Source: Musicola paradisiaca NCPPB 2511 (GTDB lineage: Bacteria; Pseudomonadota; Gammaproteobacteria; Enterobacterales; Enterobacteriaceae). From it: 64,000 nt of DNA. A program made the position numbers and the translations under genes. Below, piece by piece: positions 27,896 through 35,699 of this stretch (position 1 is its first letter; every line of letters begins with the position of its first letter). Location of the stretch: contig NZ_CM001857.1 of NCBI RefSeq assembly GCF_000400505.1, forward strand, positions 118,320 through 182,319, in the 5' to 3' direction. Below the pieces are notes generated by a model. The model worked only from the letters and a program-made list of their open reading frames with translations. It ran no database searches and had not been told where the DNA came from.

Positions 27896-28233
27896 ATGAT
27901 CAATAAATATATATAATAAAATCTATTGTTAATGCGATATATCAACCAGAATATTCCTAGATATATCACCTCATTTTTGAACTCATAAGTATTGCTGAAT
28001 ATCAAAAATACCAAGCATTACTTACACGTTGGCTGAAGTATAACGGGGTTTGCCTGTCGTTGAAAGTATTCGTTTGCTGAGATCGGACTTAGCCTGAGAG
28101 TAGGAAAATGTGTTGTTTTCATCAATCTCGCGCACTGCGTAGCATTGATGCATTGGGGACTATTTCAGGCATAGTGATGTAAAGCCCGACACTATACTTT
28201 CGATACGCTATTCTCGGTTGGCTATATGCCTTG
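27896..28233. other. AT-rich intergenic region before gtrA
   Basis: No gene seen. It probably carries the gtrA promoter on the minus strand. The stretch from about 28020 is less AT-rich and may be an old insertion remnant; nothing recognisable is left in it. Confidence 0.4.
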
Positions 28234-28505
28234 TATATCCGTCATACTTCAAGTTAAAGGGGCGTTGGCTTTATTACTCGGCCCCTCCCTGGGCCTCGCC
28301 CTTTCAGGACTGCAGTAAGCTGTGTTCAACTCTGCTCTTGGCAGCGTTGTCGCTCCCCCAGTCATTGACTTGAGTAAGTTCCTGGGGATGAAATGAGTGA
28401 CATCCTGTCTCTCACCGGAGGCCCGCCGTTGGCTGGTCAAATTCGCTCCCAACGAATTTGTCATTCGATTGCCGTCTTCCCGCAACTCGAATTATTTAGG
28501 GTATA
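28234..28505. repeat. MITE-like palindromic-ended repeat, copy 1 (272 bp)
   Basis: It starts TATATCCGTCATACTTCAAG and ends CAACTCGAATTATTTAGGG-TATA; the two ends are imperfect inverted repeats of each other. A second copy with the same ends and the same core word (TGAGTAAG followed by GGGAT-like bases) lies at 54874-55068. Elements of this type, with ends like these, are scattered in enterobacterial genomes (established as a general class; the name is not recalled). It lies just upstream of a LuxR-type gene. Confidence 0.75.
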
Positions 28506-28616
28506 TACGCGACATTTCATTGTCGCCGGTATTGAACTTGTCGCCCGGTACTATCGGCAATACGTATTGACTATGATATCATTATGAAAAGTAATGTTTT
28601 TGTTGGTGAGGATTAT

Positions 28617-29327
28617 ATGGTCGTATCGCTTCCTGAGGTCGATTTCATCCGTGCGGCAATACAAAATCATCTCGCTCGTAATCTGCAATGTTACAGTGGG
28701 TTGAAATATGCTTATTTGATTATGAATAAGCGCTTCCCGACAGATATGGTGATTATTTCGAATTATCCATCTGAATGGGTGAATACGTATAAAAAGAGAA
28801 ATTATAATAGTATCGACCCGGTGATTCTCACCGCTGTCAATAAAGTTTCACCATTCTCATGGAATGATAATATGGTGCGTAATTCCCGCCTTAAATTACC
28901 TCAATTATTTGAACATGCCCGGCAATATGATATCTGTAATGGGTATACTTTCGTGCTGCATGATCAAAATAACCATATGGCGACGTTGTCTCTGGCGGCC
29001 GATAATATTGAGAATATGATTCACGGCAATCAGGAAAAACTGCAGATGCTGTTGATTGCGACTCACGAGAAAACCCTGTCACTCTATCGCGAGTTGGCGG
29101 AAAGCCGTCAACATCGTAGTAATGACATGTTATTTTCCGAACGGGAAAATGACATTCTGTACTGGGCCAGCATGGGAAAAACCTATCAGGAAATTGCGCT
29201 GATTCTGGGTATTAAAACCAGTACGGTAAAATTCCATATCGGAAATGTGGTGAGAAAGTTGGGGGTGACGAATGCCAAACACGCCATTCGAATGGGGATT
29301 GAAATGAATCTGATTCGGCGTGTGTGA
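28617..29327 (+). CDS. LuxR-type quorum-sensing regulator without a linked synthase
   Basis: 236 residues of the ExpR/CarR-like group. All six residues conserved in acyl-homoserine-lactone receptors can be seen: W54, Y58, D67, P68, W82 and G109. The C-terminal GerE helix-turn-helix runs SERENDILYWASMGKTYQEI to HIGNVVRKLGVTNAKHAI. GTGAGG just before the ATG at 28617 decides that start over the ATG at 28584. No luxI homologue occurs in the window, so it is a solo here. It is AT-rich compared with the genes downstream of it and is closely related to the broken gene at 54082-54794. Confidence 0.9.
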   Translation: MVVSLPEVDFIRAAIQNHLARNLQCYSGLKYAYLIMNKRFPTDMVIISNYPSEWVNTYKKRNYNSIDPVILTAVNKVSPFSWNDNMVRNSRLKLPQLFEHARQYDICNGYTFVLHDQNNHMATLSLAADNIENMIHGNQEKLQMLLIATHEKTLSLYRELAESRQHRSNDMLFSERENDILYWASMGKTYQEIALILGIKTSTVKFHIGNVVRKLGVTNAKHAIRMGIEMNLIRRV

Positions 29328-29367
29328 TGATATTCATCTTTCGGCGAGCGTTTCGACCGCGGTATCC

Positions 29368-30048
29368 ATGGGCTTAAAAGAAGCGTGGGGGAATGTGGTG
29401 AAACATAAGGTGGTTATTACCAGCGCAGCGCTGTTTCAGATGGTGGTCGCCGGGTTGGAAACCTATTGCATCCAACATCCGCATAAACAGGACATCGGCG
29501 TGGAATGTTTCGGCCGCATCTGGGGGCAATATCAGGCGGGGAAAAAGCGCAGTAAATTCCAAGTGACCAGCATGACCATCGACACCTCCGCCAAAATGCA
29601 TCAAAACTGGGCACTGCCTCGCGACGATACCGAAGCATTAAAGCGCGCTATTGGCGAAGTGTTCCGTGATGAACTTATCTACCTCGGTGATTTTCACACC
29701 CACCCTTATACGGCTCAAGAAGTCAGATCCGCGAAGCAGATCAGAAAGCAGACGCTGTATCAGTTTTCCGACGATGACAAAGAAAGATCGCTATCCTGCG
29801 AGCCGATTGAGGACACCACGCTGACGCTGTCGATCGTGCTGACCTTATTTCGCCAACAGCGGGAAAATACCGCGCGCGATGACCGTATCGACGACAACAC
29901 GTTTGAATTTTCACTCGGTAATATCAAATGCTGGCTGCATGCGCAGGTCTATAACGTAGACACCGGACAGGCCGAGGAAACGGAATTACGCTCGGATTTT
30001 CTGGAGTCATTCGCGAATATCGCCACGCCTTTTTACCTTACGCCCTAG
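29368..30048 (+). CDS. JAMM/MPN-like protein with incomplete metal motif
   Basis: About 226 residues. The N-terminal half follows the JAB1/MPN fold: VVITSAALFQMVVAGL, then VECFGRIWGQY carrying a Glu at the usual place, a strand VTSMTID, and LIYLGDFHTHPYTAQEV with the HxHP metal ligands. The Asp that follows the JAMM Ser is missing; the sequence continues RSAKQIRKQ. It may be a degenerate isopeptidase-like domain with a binding role. The ATG at 29368 fits the fold start; the open frame continues back to 29320, overlapping the luxR stop. Composition is closer to the host genome than that of luxR. Confidence 0.55.
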   Translation: MGLKEAWGNVVKHKVVITSAALFQMVVAGLETYCIQHPHKQDIGVECFGRIWGQYQAGKKRSKFQVTSMTIDTSAKMHQNWALPRDDTEALKRAIGEVFRDELIYLGDFHTHPYTAQEVRSAKQIRKQTLYQFSDDDKERSLSCEPIEDTTLTLSIVLTLFRQQRENTARDDRIDDNTFEFSLGNIKCWLHAQVYNVDTGQAEETELRSDFLESFANIATPFYLTP

Positions 30049-30084
30049 CGTATTTCCCGGCGTGTCGACGGTAATAGAACATGA

Positions 30085-31134
30085 TTATAACGACTGCCGT
30101 AATACCGCTTCGATTTCTTCCAGCCGGGGCAACATTATGCCAACGGTACGGTGGCGCAGCGCCCAGAAATTATCTAAATCCGACGGAATCAAACCCGGTT
30201 TCAGGTAATGCTGTTTGATGCCGTAAAGGCTTTTCAATAGCTGGAGCAGTGCGACTCTGGCGCTAAAGATCAAATCGTCAAGCGGCACCTCGGGATGTTC
30301 TTCCCGGTAGGCGGTAATAAGCCGCTTGGCCATGTTCAGCCAGTTCGGATCGTTGACGACCATATGCGGAGAAAACGCGATTCTTCCCAATTCATAACTT
30401 CTGAAAAATAACGCCGGCGGGCGGAAATCCAGCACGGCGCTTATTTTGTCGCCGGTAAACAGCATATTCACCAGCGTATAATCGCCATGCAGGGGCTGCA
30501 CACCCAATGCGGGCAGGCCCGCGAGTAATGGCGTGAATGTGGTGAGTTGCTGCTGCCGCGCATGTAATGCTTCGAGACCGCGTTGATCAAATGCATCCGC
30601 CGTTCCGTTCCGTATTTTTTCATTGAGGATTGCCAACAGCTGTGCAACTTCCGACTGCACTTTGCCGAGATCGGTACTGCGCCATTGTTCCGGTTTGTGG
30701 CGCGGCAGGCCTGCCGTCGGCAGCGATGCGAAGACACGATGGATGCGACCCAGCATCGCGCCGATTTCCTGATAGTGCCCGGCCTGCAAACCATGGGTGA
30801 TAACCGCACCCTCAGACCATCGCCAAAGCGAAAGGGCGGTGGCGGTGCTATGGTCAATCCACTGTCCGTCGATATTCGGTATGACGCGGGCGGTAGGAAT
30901 GCCTGCGTGGCGAGCCGTTTCCGACAGCGCGATCCCGGCCGTTTCTGCTTGCAGATCTTCCTGGCCGGTATACCGTTTCATGAAATACTGCCGCTGTGCG
31001 CCGAGCACACGGTAATTCAGCGTCCCTTGCCCAATCGGCAGGCGTTCTATCTGCATTATCGGCGCTACGCCGTAGCGATGCCGCAGGATATCGGCCAGCG
31101 CGGCGGTGTCGTCATCAGGATGAAGAACGGGCAT
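30085..31134 (-). CDS. APH-type phosphotransferase / Ser-Thr kinase-like protein
   Basis: 349 residues. It has the protein-kinase-like fold of the aminoglycoside phosphotransferase family: IGQGTLNYRVL for the glycine loop, QYFMKRYTG with the ATP-binding Lys, QPLHGDYTLVNML with the catalytic Asp and Asn, and AVLDFRPP for the metal-binding Asp. GGGAAACCCC precedes the ATG. Substrate unknown; members act on small molecules such as choline, homoserine or sugars, or on proteins as SrkA does. Resistance is not implied. Confidence 0.8.
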   Translation of the reverse strand: MPVLHPDDDTAALADILRHRYGVAPIMQIERLPIGQGTLNYRVLGAQRQYFMKRYTGQEDLQAETAGIALSETARHAGIPTARVIPNIDGQWIDHSTATALSLWRWSEGAVITHGLQAGHYQEIGAMLGRIHRVFASLPTAGLPRHKPEQWRSTDLGKVQSEVAQLLAILNEKIRNGTADAFDQRGLEALHARQQQLTTFTPLLAGLPALGVQPLHGDYTLVNMLFTGDKISAVLDFRPPALFFRSYELGRIAFSPHMVVNDPNWLNMAKRLITAYREEHPEVPLDDLIFSARVALLQLLKSLYGIKQHYLKPGLIPSDLDNFWALRHRTVGIMLPRLEEIEAVLRQSL

Positions 31135-31247
31135 ACGGGGTTTCCCTGCGGTGGTAAGTGTGGACGTTAGACAACGTCGGGCGTTGGTGGATTGGCGCTA
31201 TTGTAAGCATTCCGGTTAGCCAAACCACTCTACTTTCAGATAACGGT

Positions 31248-31497
31248 ATGAATCGCCAGACAGAAGCAAACAGAAGACTTTCGACAGGCGCTGTCTATTC
31301 AGTTAGCCAAGCTGATGTCGGAAGATGAAGTCCGTGACGACTTCAATATGGAAATGAGCCGTTTTATCCCTAAGCAAATTAAAGAGAGAACCCTCGATAA
31401 TCCTGAATATTGGGCTTATGTCCAAGGTGAGGTACATGCCATCGCGTCTGAGCTGCTGAATGACGGAACCCCAAAAAATCCATTTGATATGGGTTAG
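31248..31497 (+). pseudogene. small gene of unknown function, probably frameshifted near its start
   Basis: From ATG 31248 the reading starts MNRQTE and soon leaves frame. From about 31280 another frame gives a plausible soluble protein: DFRQALSIQLAKLMSEDEVRDDFNMEMSRF, ending NDGTPKNPFDMG at 31497. The join falls in an ACAGAAG direct repeat (two copies 10 bases apart); removing one 10-base unit restores an 80-residue frame. Alternatively translation starts at ATG 31315 and gives 60 residues. No family recognised; a strong terminator follows. Confidence 0.45.
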
Positions 31498-31527
31498 CCT
31501 ATGTTTTTCTTCCTCCATCATAAAACA

Positions 31528-31557
31528 AAAAAGGCCATGATTTACAATGGCCTTTTT
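31528..31557. terminator. bidirectional rho-independent terminator
   Basis: AAAAAGGCCAT (31528-31538) and ATGGCCTTTTT (31547-31557) form an 11-bp stem with U runs on both strands. It lies between the small rightward gene and leftward yicC, so it can end both. Confidence 0.85.
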
Positions 31558-31601
31558 ATCCTGACGAGACTTAGTGAGACAACGCGAGATCGCGTGGCAC
31601 A

Positions 31602-32465
31602 CTACTCGATATTCTGAATCTGCTCCCGCATTTGCTCGATCAAGACTTTCAGTTCGATGGCGGAGGCGGTGACGTCGGCATTGATGGATTTGGACGCCAG
31701 CGTGTTCGATTCGCGGTTAAATTCCTGCATCATGAAATCCAACCGACGGCCGACGGCTTCTTTCTTGGTGAGGATGTTGTAGGTTTCCTTCACGTGGGCT
31801 TCCAGCCGATCCAGCTCTTCTGCCACGTCAATGCGCTGCGCCAGCAGCACCAGCTCCTGTTCCAGCCGGTTGTTTTCGAGCTGAACCTGCGCTTCTTCCA
31901 GCTTGCCGAGTAATCTTTCCCGCTGCCATTGCAGGATACTGGGCATGTGGGCACGCACTTTCGTCACTTCGGCGCTGACGCCCACCAGCCGTTGCTCGAT
32001 AAGTTGTTTGAGCGCATTGCCTTCGCTTTCACGGGCGGTGATGAAGTCGTCCAGCGTTGCTTCCAGCGCCTGCATCAGCTCGGCGCTGATGGTGTCCAGG
32101 TCTTGCTCCTGCGCCGACATCACGCCAGGCCAGCGCAGGATGTCCAGCGGATTGATTTCCCCTTCGTCGCTCTGCATTTTGACCCAGTTGGCGGCATCAA
32201 CCAGCTGTTTCGCCAGCGATTCATTCAGGAGCAATTGCCCCTGCGCACGTGGGTCGAGGTCGAAACGCAGGTTGCACTCGATTTTGCCGCGGGTCAGGCG
32301 CTGGCGGATACGCTCGCGAATAACCGGCTCCAAACTGCGAAATTGTTCCGGCATGCGGATATAGGTTTCCAGATAACGCTGGTTTACAGAACGCAGTTCC
32401 CAGGACGCATTGCCCCAGTCGCCCTTGATTTCTCGCCGGGCGTAAGCAGTCATGCTACGAATCAT
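31602..32465 (-). CDS. yicC: YicC family endoribonuclease / RNase adapter
   Basis: 287 residues, standard length for the family. N-terminal MIRSMTAYARRE and SWELRSVNQRYLE, then GKIECNLRFD, a central coiled helical segment, and the C-terminal GRRLDFMMQEFNRESNTLASKS motif are all diagnostic. In E. coli YicC has been linked to small-RNA decay and it adjoins rph divergently; here about 23 kb separates the two. Confidence 0.95.
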   Translation of the reverse strand: MIRSMTAYARREIKGDWGNASWELRSVNQRYLETYIRMPEQFRSLEPVIRERIRQRLTRGKIECNLRFDLDPRAQGQLLLNESLAKQLVDAANWVKMQSDEGEINPLDILRWPGVMSAQEQDLDTISAELMQALEATLDDFITARESEGNALKQLIEQRLVGVSAEVTKVRAHMPSILQWQRERLLGKLEEAQVQLENNRLEQELVLLAQRIDVAEELDRLEAHVKETYNILTKKEAVGRRLDFMMQEFNRESNTLASKSINADVTASAIELKVLIEQMREQIQNIE

Positions 32466-32689
32466 AAGTCGATACCGGTAAAGGAATGATGCGGATGATT
32501 ATAACCCTGTCTCCGGCGTCAGGGTAACGGCATCATTAACATGCGCAGAAAATCCGGTTGCATGTCTCACCGCCATCCGCGTCTCTGTTGCGGTAGAGTG
32601 CGACGGATGGGGAAGGATGCCCGAGGGGGAAACGGCGCGCGCAGCGCGAGAATCAACGGTGAAGGTATACGCCCCTGACGGGGCGTTGA

Positions 32690-33160
32690 TCAGTGCAGTG
32701 CGCTATTGAGAATGATGGAGGTGATGATGCCGGTAGCAACGGCAATCAGCACATAGTTGCCGTCGATATAGGCCCAGCGGTAGCCGGACGGCGGCGCATA
32801 CAGGCCGCGCCCGCGCCAGTCGTCCATGCGATACTGATCCCAGCGGAAGTCTCTCGGCACCGGGTGGCCGCGCCGGAAATCATGGCCGCCAAAGGCAAAA
32901 TGTTCACGCTGCGGCGGCCCTGCGCGGTGATCCTGACGGCCTGGGCCATGATCGTTACGCGCTTCCGGGCGGCCTTGGTCGTGGCCTGTATGATCCTGCC
33001 GACCTTGCCCCTGATTGCCGGGATTGCCAGGATTGCCGGGGTTCCATGGCTGCTGCTGTGGCGCGCGATTGTCACCTGGGCCTTCCGCATAGGATGCGGG
33101 AACAAATGCATTAGAGATGACTACTGTGCATATAAACAATGCCAATGCTGCTTTTTTCAT
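32690..33160 (-). CDS. RcnB-like periplasmic protein
   Basis: 156 residues. A signal peptide (MKKAALALFICTVVISNAF, cleavage probably after SYA) precedes a low-complexity stretch rich in Pro, Gly, Asn and Gln (residues 30-75) and a His- and Arg-rich region. The C-terminal domain WDQYRMDDWRGRGLYAPPSGYRW, followed by a hydrophobic stretch, matches the RcnB family linked to nickel and cobalt homeostasis. GGTGG lies 7 bases before ATG 33160; a GTG three codons earlier is less likely. A 7-bp hairpin, ACGCCCC-TGAC-GGGGCGT (32669-32686), follows the stop. Confidence 0.8.
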   Translation of the reverse strand: MKKAALALFICTVVISNAFVPASYAEGPGDNRAPQQQPWNPGNPGNPGNQGQGRQDHTGHDQGRPEARNDHGPGRQDHRAGPPQREHFAFGGHDFRRGHPVPRDFRWDQYRMDDWRGRGLYAPPSGYRWAYIDGNYVLIAVATGIITSIILNSALH

Positions 33161-33346
33161 GGTTACCACCTTTTACGAACTTGGTTGTTCAGGATAACCC
33201 TACGTGGTCGCTGGCGTATGTGCTATCTGAATAATCCGGTTTTGTGGGGTGCGGCTTGAGGGGTTTGGGGGGCGTCGAGAGTGAAACATCGGCGCCCCGG
33301 CATATTCCCTATCAGGGAATATGCTGCATCATATGAGGGGAGAGCG

Positions 33347-34255
33347 TCAGGCGGCCTGCAACATCGGCAGGCATCGGGTTGCCAGCTCGCGGCATTTGAT
33401 TTTCAGCTCCTGTTTGAGCTGCAACACTTCGCGTGATTGCGGCATATCGCTGCGGCTTATCAGCATCACTTCGAACGGCAATGGCTGGCTGATGGGCACA
33501 ATCTTGAGTTGATCGGCGTAACGATGGGCGGTGAACAGATCGACAATACCGGTGCCGCCGCCGGCCAGCACCATATCGGCGATCACCGAATAGGTTTTGA
33601 TATACAGCGAGGCCGCCGGCTTCAGGTGGCGATCCCGCAGCGCGCGGTGCACCACCTGGCCCAGTGGATCCTGCTGTTGCATCATCAGCAGGTTGTTATG
33701 GCACAACCATTCCAGTGAAACCGGCCCCTGCTGCGGACTGTTTTTGGGCAGAATCGCCACCATGCGAGATTGGCATAACGGCTCCGCCAGCAAATCGGTC
33801 GGGACTTGCTGACCGAATACCAGTGCCAAATCAAGCTGTTGTTGCTGAACATTTTGGCATAGCGTACCGAAATGCTCTGTCACCAGTTCCACGTTCACCA
33901 TCGCCGCCTGCTGCTGAAACGCCACCATCGCCGGCGCCACGATCATCTGGCCGAAGGCATGGGCGGCGCCAAGCCGTACTGTCTGACGCTTGCCGCGGCG
34001 AATCTGTTCCGTCAGGTGGGCGATATCCTGCAAGTGGCTGTAAAGACGCTCAATCTCTGGCATCAACCGTCGTCCCTCCACCGTCGGCACCATACCCTGC
34101 ACGCGCCGTTCGAACAGAGCGAACCCCAACTGCTGTTCGGCGTGATTTAGCACCCGGCTGACATTGGGCTGGGAGACGTTCAATAACCGCGCCGCGCCGC
34201 TGATGGTGCCAGCCTGAACGATGGCCTGGAAGACTTCGATATGGCGTAAACGCAT
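33347..34255 (-). CDS. LysR-type transcriptional regulator
   Basis: 302 residues. The N-terminal winged helix reads LRHIEVFQAIVQAGTISGAARLLNVSQPNVSRVLNHAEQQLG-type, as in all LTTRs; the C-terminal periplasmic-binding fold contains VRLGAAHAFGQMIVAP and DLALVFGQQ. The last gene of a leftward pair with the dipeptidase gene at 34423-35490 and close to the peptide transport genes, so control of these is likely but unproven. The effector cannot be told. Confidence 0.85.
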   Translation of the reverse strand: MRLRHIEVFQAIVQAGTISGAARLLNVSQPNVSRVLNHAEQQLGFALFERRVQGMVPTVEGRRLMPEIERLYSHLQDIAHLTEQIRRGKRQTVRLGAAHAFGQMIVAPAMVAFQQQAAMVNVELVTEHFGTLCQNVQQQQLDLALVFGQQVPTDLLAEPLCQSRMVAILPKNSPQQGPVSLEWLCHNNLLMMQQQDPLGQVVHRALRDRHLKPAASLYIKTYSVIADMVLAGGGTGIVDLFTAHRYADQLKIVPISQPLPFEVMLISRSDMPQSREVLQLKQELKIKCRELATRCLPMLQAA

Positions 34256-34392
34256 AATCTGGCGCCCTGATGGATGGAATGTGGTGGGTTTACGACCGGC
34301 TCGTGCGCGATCGATTAAGGTGCAAATATAAGCAAGGTTTACGCCACTTTATTGGAACTGGAAAGAAAACCGGGCAGGTATCAGACAACGCG

Positions 34393-34416
34393 CCGGGGGC
34401 GCGGCGCGCGCCCCGG
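34393..34416. other. GC-rich inverted repeat between dipeptidase and lysR genes
   Basis: CCGGGG and CCCCGG flank an alternating GC core. It could fold on either strand and may slow or end transcription after the dipeptidase gene. No U run. Confidence 0.35.
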
Positions 34417-34422
34417 TTCGAG

Positions 34423-35490
34423 CTATTCGCCCCAGGTGGCTTCCAGCACTCGTAGCCAGTTGCTGTAACAAATTTTCTCCAAAATGGTGCGTGAATAACC
34501 AAGATCGAGCATGGTTTGCACCAAAATGGGGAATCCTGCCGCATCTTTCAGATCGGGAGGAACGGTGGTGCCATCCAGATCAGAACCGAAGCCCACATTA
34601 TCTTCCCCAACTTTTTCAAGCAGATACTCTATATGCCTGACGATTTCCAACACAGTTGCCGATGGATCTTTGCGGCCATCGGCCCGCAGGAAAGCGGTAC
34701 CGAAATTGACGCCGACAAAGCCGTTGCTTTCGCGGATGGCGGCCAGTTGGCGGTCGGTCAGGTTGCGCGACTGCGCGCACAAGGCATGGGCGTTGGAGTG
34801 GCTGGCGACCAGCGGCGCATCGGAGATCTCCGCTGTTTGCCAGAATCCTTTCTCGTCCATATGGGATAAATCCACCAAAATGCGCCGGGCATTACAGGCG
34901 CGGATCAGCCGCAGACCGGCTTCCGTCAGGCCATCGCCGGTGTCAGGCGAGGAGGGAAACCGGAAGGGCACGCCCTGGCCGAAAATATTCGGCCGGCTCC
35001 ATAACGGGCCAAGGCTGCGCAACCCGGCGGCATACAGAATATCCAGCAGCGTCAGGTCGGGATCCAGCATCTCTGCACCTTCAATGTGCATCACCGTCGC
35101 CAGCACGCCTTGTGCCATACAGCGCCGGATCTCCGCCACGCTACGACACACTTTTACCTGTCCGGCGGACTCGGCTTCAATGCGTAATAGCGTGGAAATC
35201 ATCCAGAAACTGGTTTCCCGCGCTTCGTCCAATGTGGGGGTTGTGAATACGCTGTTACCACCTGGTACAGAGTTTGCATCTTCCTTTTTGGCTGAAGGAA
35301 CGTAGGTGGCGAACAAACCGCCGGCGAACCCACCCTGACGTAGCCGAGGCAGGTCGATTTGGCCTTGCGACGGCCCGCAAAGAAATGCCTCCGTCGGAGT
35401 ATCGCGATGCTGGCGCCATAGGCGGGACAGTACGTCATTGTGGCCGTCGAACACAGGAATGCGATCGTGAAACACTGGTTTATCTGACAT
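34423..35490 (-). CDS. membrane-dipeptidase family (M19) peptidase
   Basis: About 355 residues. Metal ligands of the renal dipeptidase family are visible: DGHNDVLSRL near residue 15, MHIEGAEML near residue 130, and VASHSNAHALC near residue 228; DNVGFGSDLDGT near residue 298 is also characteristic. No signal peptide from the chosen ATG at 35490, so it is cytoplasmic. Upstream in-frame starts up to 35634 exist but add a low-quality extension; no clear ribosome site decides. Such enzymes cleave dipeptides, often with a D-residue at the C-terminal position, which fits the neighbouring D-peptide genes. Confidence 0.85.
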   Translation of the reverse strand: MSDKPVFHDRIPVFDGHNDVLSRLWRQHRDTPTEAFLCGPSQGQIDLPRLRQGGFAGGLFATYVPSAKKEDANSVPGGNSVFTTPTLDEARETSFWMISTLLRIEAESAGQVKVCRSVAEIRRCMAQGVLATVMHIEGAEMLDPDLTLLDILYAAGLRSLGPLWSRPNIFGQGVPFRFPSSPDTGDGLTEAGLRLIRACNARRILVDLSHMDEKGFWQTAEISDAPLVASHSNAHALCAQSRNLTDRQLAAIRESNGFVGVNFGTAFLRADGRKDPSATVLEIVRHIEYLLEKVGEDNVGFGSDLDGTTVPPDLKDAAGFPILVQTMLDLGYSRTILEKICYSNWLRVLEATWGE

Positions 35491-35699
35491 GAGCGGAAGT
35501 ACCGGTACTGGATTGAAATGAAATCGATGGTTCGGAACGCGGCGGGGAATTACCCTCCGGCGGTCGGTCTGTTCCAGCGCTGAATTTTTATTCGACGCAC
35601 GCTCATTTAAGCCAGCTCCTGCCAACCCTGTCAAGCCGAATACAGAAAAAATATATTTATTTTATTTATAAATCAAATAGTTAAACACTTGGGGGATTA
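35491..35699. promoter_or_regulatory. divergent promoter region, dipeptidase and peptide ABC operon
   Basis: The last 60 bases before the ABC operon are AT-rich (35640-35690), a probable promoter, and GGGGG lies just before the ATG at 35700. Specific hexamers or operators cannot be fixed. Confidence 0.4.

Noticed and set aside
28249-28485. 78-residue frame within repeat copy 1
   Set aside because: It lies wholly within the MITE-like element and has no ribosome site or similarity to known proteins.
28617-29327. ExpR with a paired ExpI synthase
   Set aside because: No LuxI-type gene lies beside it or anywhere in the window.
30085-31134. Aminoglycoside resistance gene
   Set aside because: The APH fold is shared by many housekeeping kinases, and nothing indicates an aminoglycoside substrate.
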